DNA of 64,000 bases from Antilocapra americana (lineage: Eukaryota > Chordata > Mammalia > Artiodactyla > Antilocapridae), in contig ML661885.1 in the NCBI GenBank assembly GCA_007570785.1, positions 13,920,915 to 13,984,914 on the forward strand. The letters are read 5' to 3'. Under the pieces are notes generated by a model. The model saw only the letters and a list, made by a program, of their open reading frames with translations, made no database searches and was not told where the DNA came from. Of the stretch, positions 47,153 through 57,994 are shown one piece after another; the stretch's first letter is position 1; each line of letters starts with the position of its first letter. The position numbers and the translations under genes were made by a program.

Positions 47153-47375
47153 ATTTATATAAGTGAAGTGTGAGAGTGTTACTCGCCTCTGACTCTGCAA
47201 CCCCATGGACTGTCACCCACCAGCTTCCTCTGTCCAAGGAATTCTCTAGGCAAGAATAGTGGAATGGGTAGCCATTCCCTTCTCCAGGGGATCTTCACAA
47301 TCCAAGGATTGAACCCAGGTCTCCTGCATTGCAGGCAGATTCTTTATCATCTGAGCCACCAGGGAATTTATATAA
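47153..47375 (-). mobile_element. Bov-tA/Bov-A2 SINE with target-site duplication
   Basis: The body at 47163-47365 is reverse-oriented and complete. The 10-bp sequence ATTTATATAA lies at 47153-47162 and 47366-47375. Confidence 0.92.
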
Positions 47376-47429
47376 TGTTTATATAAATACTGAGTAAAGA
47401 GAATGTTAATGCAAAAATAGGTTGATGAG

Positions 47430-47990
47430 ATCACTATAATAGTTATTTATAACTGTGTAACAAAATTACCCCAAAACTTAGCATCTTAAAATAATATGCA
47501 TTTATTATCTCGCACAGTTTTTGAGAGTCAGAAATCTGGGAGCAATTTATCTAAGTGTTACTGGATATCAGGGTTCTCATGAGGATGTATTAATACCTTA
47601 GCTTTCTGCTGGGGCTGCTTCATCTGAAGGCTGAACTGAGGCTGAAGGATTCATTCCAAGAAGGCTCCCTCACATGGAGAGAGAAAGAAGGCTTCAGAGC
47701 CCTGGACATAGGCCTCTACACAAGGCTGTTTGAGTGTCCTTACATCGTGGCAGATGGCTTCCCTCAGAGTGAATGATCCAAGAGAAAGCAAGGAGGAAGC
47801 CACAACAGCTTTCATGACCTGGCATCTACAGTGGCACACCATTTCTTCTCTTGCTTCTGCTTATTAGAATTGAGTCACTAAGTACAGACCATACCCAAGG
47901 AGAGGGATTCATTGCAAGGGGTTCATCATTAAAAGACTCCATGTCTTAAAGGGGAGAGTACTATAAACATATTTTCAAACCACTACAAAC
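47430..47990 (+). mobile_element. Ancient LTR-like repeat, family not assigned
   Basis: The stretch AACTGTGTAACAAAATTACC with AAACTTAGCATCTTAAAATA and TTTATTATCTCGCACAG is a familiar old mammalian interspersed repeat. Its middle (CTGCTGGGGCTGCTTCATCT) and end (AATTGAGTCACTAAGTACAG) are consistent with one element of about 550 bp. I recall the motif set but not the family name with certainty. Confidence 0.5.
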
Positions 47991-48836
47991 ACATTCAGGA
48001 ATGGAATACAAAGTATAGAAGTGCTTCTTTATGTATTCCAAGCATCTTTTAAAATTATCATAGAAATATTCAGATATGATATTAGATATAAACAAAATAA
48101 ACATGTACAGAAATGTGGACCTCAAAGAACCCTTATCACAATATCAGTGCCACTATATCGATACCCTGTGGGCTCCACAAGTAATAATATTCATTGACTG
48201 AAGGATGAAGAAGATTGCAAAAGAAATGATTAGGAGACCTAAGAAATATGAAGATGCATCATATGAGGGTTCTGATATAATCCTGGAACTATGGAACTGG
48301 ATCATCAAACGGAGCATTTAGTGGGTTGGCAAAGATGCTCTGTTTCCTGGCAGGTTATCCTACCCATCCCTCGGCAACAAGCACACATTTATTTTGTGAT
48401 GCATAAACTTTATTAACTTTGATTATCTAATGTCATCTGGTTATGAATGAAATCACACTTCATTAGAACTAGATGATATCTTCCCAATTCTTCATTTTAT
48501 AAATGAAGAAAATGAGGCTCAGAGGGAGGAAATAAGTCAAATCCAGGATAATGGAGTGAGCCTGAGAGAAATCACATGAGAAACCTTGATGGGGGTGGGA
48601 GTACAATGGTAGAATCACCTCAAGTGCCAACGAGAACAAAGGTGGGAACCCTCCATTTATCCACAGGCACTAATATCACCCCGAGGCTCTGTTCTGTATT
48701 GTCAATACTTTCACACCACAGCTGCAGGGCTGAGTACATGCCACAGAGATCTTCTAGTCGTAAAGCCCAAAATATCTACTGTCTGGTCCATTAGAGAAAA
48801 AGTTTATTGTATTTTTGCTACATTAAAATGGCTTTC
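47991..48836. other. Unique sequence with a MIR core
   Basis: Mostly unassigned. A reverse-oriented MIR core is seen at about 48490-48560 (TTTTATAAATGAAGAAAATG then AGGCTCAGAGGGAGGAAAT). Confidence 0.45.
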
Positions 48837-49425
48837 TCAGAGAAAGACAAATATTATATGATATCACTTAAATGCGGAATCTAAAAAATAGCACAAATGA
48901 ACTTACTTACAAAACAGAAGCAGACTCATAGACACAGAAAACAAACTTTTGGTTACCAAAGGGTAAGTGGGGGAGGGATAAATTGGGAGTAGGAGAGTAA
49001 CTGGGCTTCCCTTGTAGCTCAGTTGGGAAAGAATCTGCCCACAAGGCAGGAAACTGGGGTTCAATTCCTGGGTTGGGAAGATCCCCTGGGAAAGAAAATA
49101 GCAACCCACTCCAGTCTTCTTGCCTGGAAAAGCTCATGGAAGGAGGAGCCTGGCGGGCTACAGTCCATGGGATCCCAAGAGTCGGACACGACCTATTGCC
49201 TAAACCACCCCCACCAGGGGAGTAACAGTGGCACACTACTATATGTGAACAGCAAGGACCTAGTGTACAGCACAAGGAACGATATTCAATACCTTGTTAT
49301 GAGCTATAATGGAATAGACTTAAAAATATATAGATACATACATACTTGTATAACTGAATCACGTTTGCTATACCCCTGAAGCTAACACAATATTGTAAAT
49401 GAACTACACTTCAATTAAAAAAAAG
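48837..49425 (+). mobile_element. L1 3' end, split by a Bov-tA
   Basis: L1 3' UTR text AGAGAAAGACAAATATTATA and AATAGCACAAATGAACTTAC runs to about 49001. It resumes at 49216 with GCAAGGACCTAGTGTACAGC and ends AACTACACTTCAATTAAAA plus a poly(A)-like run. Confidence 0.85.
48991..49226 (+). mobile_element. Bov-tA SINE with target-site duplication, inside L1
   Basis: The body at 49002-49215 has the head GGGCTTCCCTTGTAGCTCAG and the 3' end GTCGGACACGACCTATTGCC. The flanks AGGAGAGTAAC (48991-49001) and AGGGGAGTAAC (49216-49226) differ at one base. Confidence 0.94.
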
Positions 49426-49918
49426 AAATTAATTTCTTATTCTAGCTCACACGTTTGGTGACTTTTCATCATCAGACCTCTAAACCAGAAAGTGGTTTTA
49501 TTTTTCTTGTAACTATTTACACTGTCCTTCTTACCTCCCAAAACACAAAGTCCCAAAGTCTGTGCCTTTTCCTTGGAAAGAGAAACACAAATGCCATCAT
49601 TGCTATTAATAACTGCTCAGACACATCCCGTCCTGAGCAACATGGTCACTGAGCTCTCAGCCTCCTGCATGTTAAGAGGGCAGGTCAGAGGCAGGTCAGA
49701 GGCAGTGAGTCTTAATGGTCAGAACCCTTCTTTCCATTCTTTCCAGCACCAGCCATAACCAATTTTCATCCTCGTCACACTCTATTTGTTTGATGCATAG
49801 GGACCAAGTGAGCTATTCCAGGACACAAGCTGCCGATCAGCTCAGATAAGCAAACATTTACAGAGTGCATGTAAAGGGCTTGGCATTAAGTTTGGCCCTG
49901 GAAGTATATAAACAAGCC
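49426..49918. other. Unique sequence
   Basis: No family confidently recognised. A near-perfect local repeat GGCAGGTCAGA occurs twice around 49680-49700. Confidence 0.4.
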
Positions 49919-50008
49919 ACTGTCCAGGACAGGGAAGCCTGGCGTGTTGCAGTCCATGGTGTCGCAAAGAGTCGGATACAACTGAGCGACTGAACTGAAC
50001 TGTCCTGG
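49919..50008 (+). mobile_element. Minimal BovB 3'-tail insertion with target-site duplication
   Basis: Only about 70 bp of BovB 3' end (49929-49998): GGAAGCCTGGCGTGTTGCAG to GACTGAACTGA. The flanks ACTGTCCAGG (49919-49928) and ACTGTCCTGG (49999-50008) form a 10-bp duplication with one mismatch. Confidence 0.85.
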
Positions 50009-50431
50009 CTCTGGGCAATTTTCCTATCTAGGTTTTATTCTTCACCTCAAATACCCAATACAGCCTGGTACCCAATTTGAATTTTGACAGCCAATCTCTT
50101 CCAAACTCTCAGGTCACATTCCAATCCGGGCTCTTCTTATGGGGCCCAACAAGCCTTGCCCAGGCAAAGGAAAACATTGCCTTATTTCTCCCAGCATTGT
50201 CTGACACCCAAGCTCCTCTTAATCCTGTGAATTCGTGCCCATTACAATTCAATTAAGAGAGAGTATCTCAAGCCCCCTGGTCAAATCCATTTTAATTAAA
50301 TAACAATGAGCCTCTCTAAAGCAATTACTACTTGTGTGCCCAGCATATTCGAGATAATACTAGTAACATCAACAGATGCTAAGGCAGCATTTCCGGTATG
50401 TCAGGCAGAATTCTAAAGATTCTCACACATA
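50009..50431. other. Unique sequence
   Basis: No repeat or gene recognised. Confidence 0.4.
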
Positions 50432-50537
50432 CGCATGCATGCTTGCTAAGTCACTTCAGTTGTGTCCTACTCTTTTGCGACCCAGGACTGTAGCCCGGCA
50501 GTCTCCCTTATCCATGGGATTCTCCAGGCAAGAATAT
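50432..50537 (-). mobile_element. Bov-A2 fragment
   Basis: Reverse-oriented body from GCATGCATGCTTGCTAAGTC to TTCTCCAGGCAAGAATA. The remaining body and head are missing. Confidence 0.86.
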
Positions 50538-50547
50538 ACATATACCC

Positions 50548-50730
50548 TCATTCAGTCTCTGCAGCCACCCTGTGATATCAGTTATGACCATCATTCCCAT
50601 CTACTAATAAGGAAAATGACAGCAGGGAGGCACAAAGACATGCTCTGCATCATGCAGCTAGTGAATATCATTGTAGCTCAAACCTGAACCCAGAGAGTCA
50701 GGCTCCAAAAACTGTGTTCTTGCTCACTAC
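50548..50730 (-). mobile_element. MIR
   Basis: Reverse-oriented MIR: GCAGCCACCCTGTGATATCA, CCATCTACTAATAAGGAAAA, a GCAGCTAGTGAATATCATTG block and GTCAGGCTCCAAAAACTGTG. Confidence 0.75.
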
Positions 50731-50744
50731 CTGGCTTTCATATG

Positions 50745-50880
50745 TTATTTCTAATCATATAAGAATGTATTATTATCCCTTCTTTACAAATGAGGATGAA
50801 CTAAGGCTGAGAGAGGTTTAAAAACTTGCTCAAGTGCAAGGCAAAGGCTGAAGCAGATATGTTTGACTCATCGTGTCCTG
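50745..50880 (-). mobile_element. MIR
   Basis: A second reverse-oriented MIR core: ATTATCCCTTCTTTACAAAT, GAGGATGAACTAAGGCTGAG, then AGGTTTAAAAACTTGCTCAA. Confidence 0.7.
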
Positions 50881-50919
50881 CCCTTTCCCGAAGGATGGCC
50901 CACAGGGCTTGGCATTAGT

Positions 50920-51125
50920 GGCTATATATACACTTTGCAGTTGACAAAGTGCTTTGGCATATAGTATCTTATTTCTTCATCACAGAGACCCAGCAATATA
51001 GACCTTATTTATCTCTGTTTGTAAAAACAAAATTGAGGCTTAGAAGTTGAAATAACTTTTCCAAGGTGCCATAATTAGTCAGCTGAGACTCAAAGCCAGG
51101 TATTCTAAGTCAAGGTTTCCCTCAC
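50920..51125 (-). mobile_element. MIR3-like element
   Basis: A third reverse-oriented MIR-family copy: TTGCAGTTGACAAAGTGCTT, TATCTTATTTCTTCATCACA, TTGAGGCTTAGAAGTTGAAA and GTGCCATAATTAGTCAGCTG. Confidence 0.75.
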
Positions 51126-51346
51126 TCTGACCAACTGCCTTCCATTTTCAAATTAGTTTCTATTTGCCATGCATACATTACAGCCAGTTTAGTCCCAGTT
51201 CTAGGCTACACTGTCTGGGACTGAAAATGTAAAGCATTGCTTCTGTCAGATCAAGGGAGAGAAGAGAAACTGCCTTATTAGGGATCCAACTGAGAGTGGT
51301 AACAACTTATCAGGAAAGAATTATGTATATATATGTATATATATAG

Positions 51347-51545
51347 GGCATCCCTTGTGGCTCAGCTGGTAAAGAATCCACTTGCAATGCAGGACACCTG
51401 GGTATGATCCCTGGGTTGGGAAGATCCCCTGGAGAAGAGAAAGGCTACCCACTCTAGTATTCTGGCCTGGAGAATTCCATGAATTGTACAGTCATTGGGG
51501 TAGCAAAGAGTCAGACACAACTGAGCTATTTTCACTTTCACTTTC
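51347..51545 (+). mobile_element. Bov-tA SINE in an AT microsatellite
   Basis: Head GGCATCCCTTGTGGCTCAGC, middle GGGAAGATCCCCTGGAGAAG, and tail CTATTTTCACTTTCACTTTC. Both flanks are TATATA-rich, so a duplication cannot be separated from the simple repeat. Confidence 0.92.
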
Positions 51546-51570
51546 ATAGATATAGATATATAGATATATA

Positions 51571-51700
51571 GACTTCCCAGGTGGTGCTAGTGGTAAAGAA
51601 CACACCTGCCAATGCAGGAGACATAAGCTACATAAGGAGGAGGAAGTGGCAACCCACTCTAGTATTCTTGCCAGAAGAATCTCATGGACAGAGAAGCCTA
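51571..51700 (+). mobile_element. Bov-tA SINE with internal deletion
   Basis: Head GACTTCCCAGGTGGTGCTAG. The segment between the anticodon-arm part and AGGAGGAGGAAGTGGCAACC is shortened. It ends GACAGAGAAGCCTATATAT. It follows the previous copy after 25 bp of TAGATATA repeat. Confidence 0.88.
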
Positions 51701-52312
51701 TATATTTGTGTGTGTGTCGAAACATATACTCACCAGGAGATATTTCCATCAAAATGATTAGCTTGTAGCTGATGCTACATCACAGGTGAAATATGTAAGA
51801 TGATGAAACAGGACTAAAACTGTGGTTTCAAACCAGTGCTTCCATGAGTACAACCTGGGGGTCTCTTGAAGGTTCATGGTAGGCACCTCGCGGGTGGTCT
51901 ACCCAGTCCCTTCCCTGGGCATGAGCGGCAGAGTCATGACTCATGCAGGACCAAGTGGAGTCCTTCCCACATGGTGGATGGTTCAAGTAACATGTAAACC
52001 ATAGTTGGCAGGCAGCCAATGCTAAACAAGAGGAGTACAAAAGCCAGGTTATAAAGAAAAAGAGGACTGAAGAAAATAAGAAAATACGCAGAGAAAAACA
52101 GAAAGAAAACTGCTTGAATTTCCTTTCTTAATGTTTTCCTTTTGTTTATATCGTTCTTAAGACTTTTTTTTTTTGTTTGCTTAAACAAGTTCATGGCAAG
52201 TTCCACTACTTGCAATCAAATAAACTAGAAATATTCAAAGTGTGAAGATGGAGGAAGGTGGGATAGATAGGCAAATAGATAAGGTTTGAAGCCTCACATT
52301 CTTATTAGGCTT
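51701..52312. other. Unique sequence
   Basis: No repeat or gene recognised. The hydrophobic minus-strand frame at 51934-52215 has no supporting evidence. Confidence 0.4.
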
Positions 52313-52943
52313 TGTTATGGGTTGAACTGTCTCCACTCCAAAAAGACAGGCTGAAGTCCTAATCCTTGGTATCTGTGAATGTGACTTTATTTGGAAAAAG
52401 GATCACCACAGCTGTTATTGGGCTTCCCAGGTGGCGCTAGTAGTAAAGAACCCATCTGCCAATGCAGGAGACATAAGAGATGTGGGTTCAATCCCTGGGT
52501 AGGGAAGATTCCTTGGAGGAGGGCATGGCATCCCACTTCAGAATTCTTGCCTGGGGAATTCCCATGAACAGAAGAGCCTAGCAGGCTACAGTCCATGGGG
52601 TCACAAAAGAGTCGGACATGACTGAAGACACTTAGTATAGCATAATCCAATATAACTAATGTCCTTAGAAGAAGAGAAGAGGAGACAGAGGTGAGGTGGG
52701 GAGAATGCCCTGTGACAAAATAGCAGAGATTGAAGTGCGGGAGCTCAAATGCCAAGGATTGTCACAGATATCCAAAAACTAAGAAGAAGCAAGGAAATAT
52801 CCCTCCACAGCTTTCAGAGAAAACCCTGCCAACACCCTGACTTGGGACTGCTAGCCTCTGGAACTGTGAGATAGTAAATTTATGTTGTTTTAAGCCACCC
52901 AGTTTATTGTACTTTGTTGTAGCAGCCTGGGGGAACTAATACA
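52313..52943 (+). mobile_element. MLT1-type MaLR LTR, split by a Bov-tA
   Basis: It starts TGTTATGGGTTGAACTGTCT and ends GGGGGAACTAATACA, a TG...CA LTR. Typical internal words are CTGAAGTCCTAATCCTTGGT, GAATGTGACTTTATTTGG, ACCCTGACTTGGGACTGCTA and TTTTAAGCCACCCAGTTTAT. The flanking pentamers GGCTT and GGGTT may be a decayed target duplication. A solo LTR with no internal region. Confidence 0.87.
52420..52641 (+). mobile_element. Bov-tA SINE inside the MLT1 LTR
   Basis: Head GGGCTTCCCAGGTGGCGCTA, middle TGGGTAGGGAAGATTCCTTG, and 3' end GTCGGACATGACTGAAGACA. Confidence 0.93.
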
Positions 52944-53699
52944 GGGTTCCAATAAGATGTTCCTGATTTTAAAAAAGAAACTGAAAACTACTAAATTTCA
53001 TATTTTTCAATGTATCTAAAAATTTCACTTAAATAAAATATCCCACTCATGATAAAGCTGAATAAATAAAACCCTAATTTATAATTTCCCAGCTAATTAG
53101 ACTCATATGGATGTCATATACTTGTATAACTACTTTCAGTATCTCTCCTAAAGAGTGTTCTCGCTGTTAATGAAATAAATATTTAAGTTTTCCATTTTGG
53201 TTAAAAGTTACTTTTCCTCTTTAGAATGTCCAAATGTAGGAATAAGGTACATACATATTTTAGTTCATAGTTTTCTTGAAAACCCCAGCATCTCAGCAAA
53301 AACTGCTGTTAGCATTTCAAATTTACCATAATTTAAAGAAATGCAGGAAGTATAATTATGAGAATGGAGCCCTAAAATATAATTATTCCAAAGAATTCTA
53401 AAATATTATCATCTGAATTTTTTAAATAAAAGTAAATTAACTCTACCATTTATAATAAGGTGTTCTCTTGAGAGTCTCAGGAGAACTGATTCTCTCTACA
53501 ACTAACAATATAACCAAACATATGTAGTGTTGGTGTTTATAATACCTGGCACTGGTATAATGGTTGCATTTACAGTGTTTTATTGTGGACTTGAAGACAG
53601 CCAGATAACTTTTTAACCACAACCACATCTTTTTAGCAGCATTTACAATAAAAGTGCCTTAGAGGTATATTGTGCTTTTCCATTATCAAAGACCTTTTA
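52944..53699. other. Unique AT-rich sequence
   Basis: No repeat or gene recognised. Confidence 0.4.
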
Positions 53700-54035
53700 A
53701 GTACGTGAACCCGCCTGACCTACAAAATCACAATTTCAAATAAGAGAAAGTAAATATTATCATCTCTGTTTTCTAGCTGAAGAGACTGATGCTTAGTGAT
53801 CCACCCCAGGTCATACAATTAGTAAAAGTTAAAACCAAGTCTTTCAATCCCTGAGTGGGGAAGATCCCTTAGAGAAGGAAACTGTAACCCACTCCAGTAT
53901 TCTTGCCTAGGAAATCACACGGACAGAGGAGTCTGGTGGGCTACAGTCTATGGGGTCAAAAGAGTTGGATATGACTTAGCAACTAAACAACAACTTCTGA
54001 TTCTGAATCTAAAACGTAGTGTTTATGATGCCAGG
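53700..54035 (-). mobile_element. MIR, split by a Bov SINE
   Basis: Reverse-oriented MIR: TATCATCTCTGTTTTCTAGC, GAAGAGACTGATGCTTAGTG and CCAGGTCATACAATTAG. It resumes after the SINE near TTCTGATTCTGAATCTAAAA. Diverged. Confidence 0.65.
53846..53993 (+). mobile_element. Bov-tA SINE, head missing
   Basis: It starts at AATCCCTGAGTGGGGAAGAT and runs to AGTTGGATATGACTTAGCAA, with an (AAC)n-like end. Confidence 0.87.
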
Positions 54036-54180
54036 ATTCTATCTAAATCAGATAGAAGGTTTAGGTAACTACAGAGCTCACAGCTTCTAAGGAAAAGATA
54101 GTGATTCATATCTCAATTCAATTTTTAAAAAAGAGCTAGTACATGCCTTTCTTATCTTGACATGATAACTCTGTAGAAAT

Positions 54181-54482
54181 TCTCATAATCTGCTGCTGCT
54201 GCTGCTGCTGCGAAGTCGCTTCAGTCATGTCTGACTCTGTGCGACCCCATAGATGGAAGCCCACCAGGCTCCCCAGTCCCTGGGATTCTCCAGGCAAGAA
54301 CACTGGAGTGGGTTGCCATTTCCTTCTGCAATGCACGAAAGTGAAAACTGAAAGTGAAGTCACTCAGTCGGGAGAGACTCTTAGCGACCCCATGGACTGC
54401 AGCCTGCCAGGCTCCTCGTCCATGGGATTTTCCAGGTAAGAGTACTGGAGTGGGGTGCCATTGCCTTCTCCTCTCACAATCT
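54181..54482 (-). mobile_element. Bov-A dimer SINE with target-site duplication
   Basis: The body at 54192-54471 has two reverse-oriented Bov-A units joined near 54335-54360. It begins with (TGC)n at 54192-54211 and contains AAGTCGCTTCAGTCATGTCT, then TCACTCAGTCGGGAGAGACT. There is no tRNA head. The flanks TCTCATAATCT (54181-54191) and TCTCACAATCT (54472-54482) differ at one base. Confidence 0.93.
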
Positions 54483-55079
54483 AAAGAAACTGAAAGATGC
54501 AGCCTTAGCTTGGCCCTTTAATGTCTGTTTCAGCGGTGCCTACCTAGAAGAGGCCAACCTTGGACCTATGGAGAGAGGGGGGGGCTGCGCTCATCCCAGT
54601 GGGGTCCCTCAAGAGAGGATACTGGAGTGGCCAGAATTACGACTAAAATGATGTAAAGTCCTGCAAACGCCTTCCTCTCCTTTCTGTACTCATGAGGCAA
54701 GTTGAACAGTTGATAAAAACTACAAAATTACATGAGCTATTTCTTTCTAGATGTGGAAAAAAACACAGGCAGTAAATTCCAGAAAAAGAAAGGTGGGGTT
54801 TCTGATTTAAATGTATTTTCCAGGACTGTTATCTCCTTAGGATCAAAAGAAGAAGCTATTTCACTCTTGCTCATGGTCTCTGGTCACATGAAAGATGTAT
54901 TCCACAGTGCCATTATGGTTAAGAGGCTACATCCTAGAAATACTGGGGGTGCAGTATACTCTTATGTTTACTCTGAATACATTGACTTTTCCTAAGAAAC
55001 ATTTTGAAAGATGAACATGACAAGCAAGGGACATTTCACATTTGGAAGTACAGGAATTTCTGGTACCAGATCTTCTTTT
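54483..55079. other. Unique sequence
   Basis: No repeat or gene recognised. The 87-codon frame at 54732-54995 has no supporting signal. A G7 run lies near 54578. Confidence 0.4.
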
Positions 55080-56054
55080 AATCCTTTATGTTTTTTTCAA
55101 CAACAAAAAAACATAAAACCCAATTGAAAAATAGGCAGAAAACCTAAATAGACATTTCTCAAAAGACATACAGATAGCCACTAGACACATGAAAAGATGC
55201 TCAACATTTCTAATTATTAGAGAAATGCAAATCAAAACTACAATGTGGTAACCCCTCACACTGATCATCATTAAAAAGTCTACAAGTAACAAATGCTGGA
55301 GAGGGTGTGAAGAAAAGGGAACCCTCCTTTGCTGCTGGTGGGAATGTTAGTTGGTACAGCCACTATGGAAAACAGTATAGAAGTTCCCCAGAAAATTAAA
55401 ATTAGAATTACCATATGACCGGGCAATCTCACTCCTGGGCATATACTCAAACAAAACTATAATTCAAAAATATACATGCACATCTATGTTCACAGCAGCA
55501 CTATTCACAATAACAAAGACAAGAAAACAACCTCAATGTCCATCGATAGATGAGTGGACAAAGAAGATGTGGTATACATATACACTGGAATATTATTTGG
55601 TCATAGAAAAAGAATGAAATAATGCCATTTGCAGCAACGTGGATGGACCTAGAGATTATCATACTAAGTGAACTAAGTCAGAAAGACAAATACCACATGA
55701 TATCATTTATATGCAAAATCTAAAATATGACGCAAATGAATCTATTTACAAAACAGAAACAGACTCACAAAGAAAATAGACTTCTGGTTGCCAAGGAGGG
55801 TGGGGCAGGATGGACTGGGAATGTGGGGAGTTTGTAGATGCGAACTATTACATACAGAATGGATAAACAACAAGGCCCTACTGTATAGCACAGGGAACTA
55901 TATTCAATATCCTGGGATAAACCCTAGTGGAGAAGAATATAAAGAAGGAATGTATATGTGTGTATAACTGAGTCACTCTGCTGTACAGTGGGAATTAACA
56001 TAACATTGTAAATCAAGTATACGTCGATAAAAAATCAATTTAAAAAATCCTTTA
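55080..56054 (+). mobile_element. L1 3' end, about 950 bp, with target-site duplication
   Basis: The body at 55089-56045 covers the end of L1 ORF2 and the 3' UTR: CAAATCAAAACTACAATGTG, GGAGAGGGTGTGAAGAAAAG, GGAATATTATTTGGTCATAG, CTAAGTGAACTAAGTCAGAA, then ATTCAATATCCTGGGATAAA. The 9-bp sequence AATCCTTTA flanks it at 55080-55088 and 56046-56054. Stops and indels break the ORF remnant. Confidence 0.93.
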
Positions 56055-57886
56055 GCTTCCTGAGTTACCTTATTACTTTCAGCTAAGTTCTAGGCCCTTT
56101 TCCTATCTTGAGCCTGTTTCCCCACTTTCTGAAGGAAAGGGGAAACCTGAGAGCCAAAGAAAGGGAGCCTGGAGGAGCCCACCTGAGGCCCCCCACACAC
56201 GGGGGAAAACTGCTCGCCCTTCGTGGCTGAGTAGGCAGGGGCCGAATGGCCCGGAAACTGTTCCTCCAATGCCACACACCGTTTGCCCTGGAGAAACATC
56301 ACTCCCTAGCTTTCTACCTCCGAGGCTGCCAAGTATCTTTCAAGAAAAAAACTGCTTCACTCTTCACAGGACAAAACACCTCTGAATGGGTATGGAATGA
56401 GATGGCCCAATAAACACCATTTTGTTAGGACAGGCAAACAAAACTGAATCATTATATTCTTTACCTATTTGTTTTTTATTTGTCTCAAGTCAGTTAATTT
56501 CTTTCAGTCTTAAATGAGAACTAGCAGAATATAAAATCTCCAAAGAAATATTACCTGCAGCATTTATTTGTTGAAACTGTTAGTGATTCACCAACACTTG
56601 ACTTGCCTCAATGTAAGGAACAAAGTTACATAAAAGGAGTAGAAAGTAATAAGTTATTCCTGCATTTATTTTTCACTTACTTGATATGAACTATTTTTCA
56701 GACAATAAGAAAATCGAGTATCAAAGGCCCATAACAAGTTTAAAAGGACAAACAAATTAAACGTGTTAAGGGTACTTTTCCATTTAGGGTGAGAGCTACA
56801 CGGAACAGAATGATCTCGAAGTGCTTTATGTGAATTACCTCACAAGATGATTTAGGAGATCCATAAAACACACTCTGTAATTGCATACAATATGACTGCA
56901 AAAGCACCTTGATAGCACTTGACCCTTTGTTATTAAAATCCTAATCCATTAGCCGTTACTGCTTATTACATAACAACCATTAGGTCTTGTAAAACACACG
57001 TTTACAGGAACCACAACAGCATTACTAAAGATCAGACTTCAGGTTTGTAATAATTCTACGGCGAACAAAGCTGAGGTATGAAACCACAGGACTAAAAAGC
57101 GTCATAACTGATCTGAAACTTTTGAAGGCAAAGTCACAGAATGCCACCTCAAATATTGCTATGGAAGTTTTCCAAGAAAACCACCTTTTACTTACTTAAA
57201 TAAGCTTTTTTAAAATTAAAATCAATTTACTTTTTCAAGTTCGAAATCGCTCACAAGTTATTTATAAAATAATCCCTAACTGGGAATATTTGCTTATGGA
57301 GCCCAAAGAAGCTTGCTTTCTTCCTAGTATGAACCTGAGGAAAATTTACGAACCTTTTCTCTTGTGCTCACAAGATAAACAAACAAAATAAAACCAAAGG
57401 TTCTCCTTAATTTAAAGCCCACTCAAGAGTTTATCAAACTGTGAAACTACCACACATTTTATTTTTTTACCACACATAATGTGCACACACACACACACAC
57501 ACACACGTTCATCAAAACAAATACATACAAAACAATCCAAACTTAGACATTAAATTCAAGTTTCATGAGACAAATACATGTTTTCCCTGAGGCAAAGGAA
57601 AATATACGTCTAAAAATTACATTAAGCATATTGGTAAAGTTGAATAATACTAAAAGTTAGCTTTTTACTCTAGAACTCTACTTTTGATAACTGATACCTT
57701 TAAGGAAGATATAAATTAGGTTCGGTTGATGAAATAGCATACTACTTAATTCATAACTTTAAAAATCATTAAAAATTGGGACAGTGCTTTTGAGGAATTT
57801 CCAGACACTCAAGTTACAACAAAAATAGTAATTACGATTTTAAGAGCAATAACTCTTGCCTTAGGACTGACATTCTGTTTACTTAC
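56055..57886. other. 1.8-kb block without recognised repeats
   Basis: No SINE or LINE. A GC- and CpG-richer patch lies at 56090-56300, just downstream of the L1. A (CA)12 run lies at 57483-57506. The frames at 56083-56302 on the minus strand have no recognisable homology. Confidence 0.45.
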
Positions 57887-57994
57887 AGACTGTCCATTTA
57901 TCCCCCGGGGGTCTTCCATTGAAGATTTCTTCTTTCGAATTATATATGGGCTATTAGCTCCACACTTCTTCAAAGACTTCCAACACCCCAGCAC
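57887..57994 (-). other. Candidate cassette exon (108 bp, 36 codons)
   Basis: On the minus strand, TGTTCATCACAG precedes 57994 and GTAAGT occupies 57886-57881. The two enclose 108 bp, a multiple of three. One frame is open throughout (begins VLGCWKSL, contains IIRKKKSSMEDPRGI and ends GQS). The other two frames have stops. The acceptor side is moderately pyrimidine-rich and the donor hexamer is ideal, although the last exon base is T. I do not recognise the peptide. It lies in DNA free of SINEs between 56055 and 59252. It may be a real alternative exon of a minus-strand gene, or chance. Confidence 0.35.

Noticed and set aside
51934..52215. A 93-codon hydrophobic minus-strand frame
   Set aside because: AT-rich composition gives Phe/Leu runs. 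There is no homology, conservation evidence or regulatory context.
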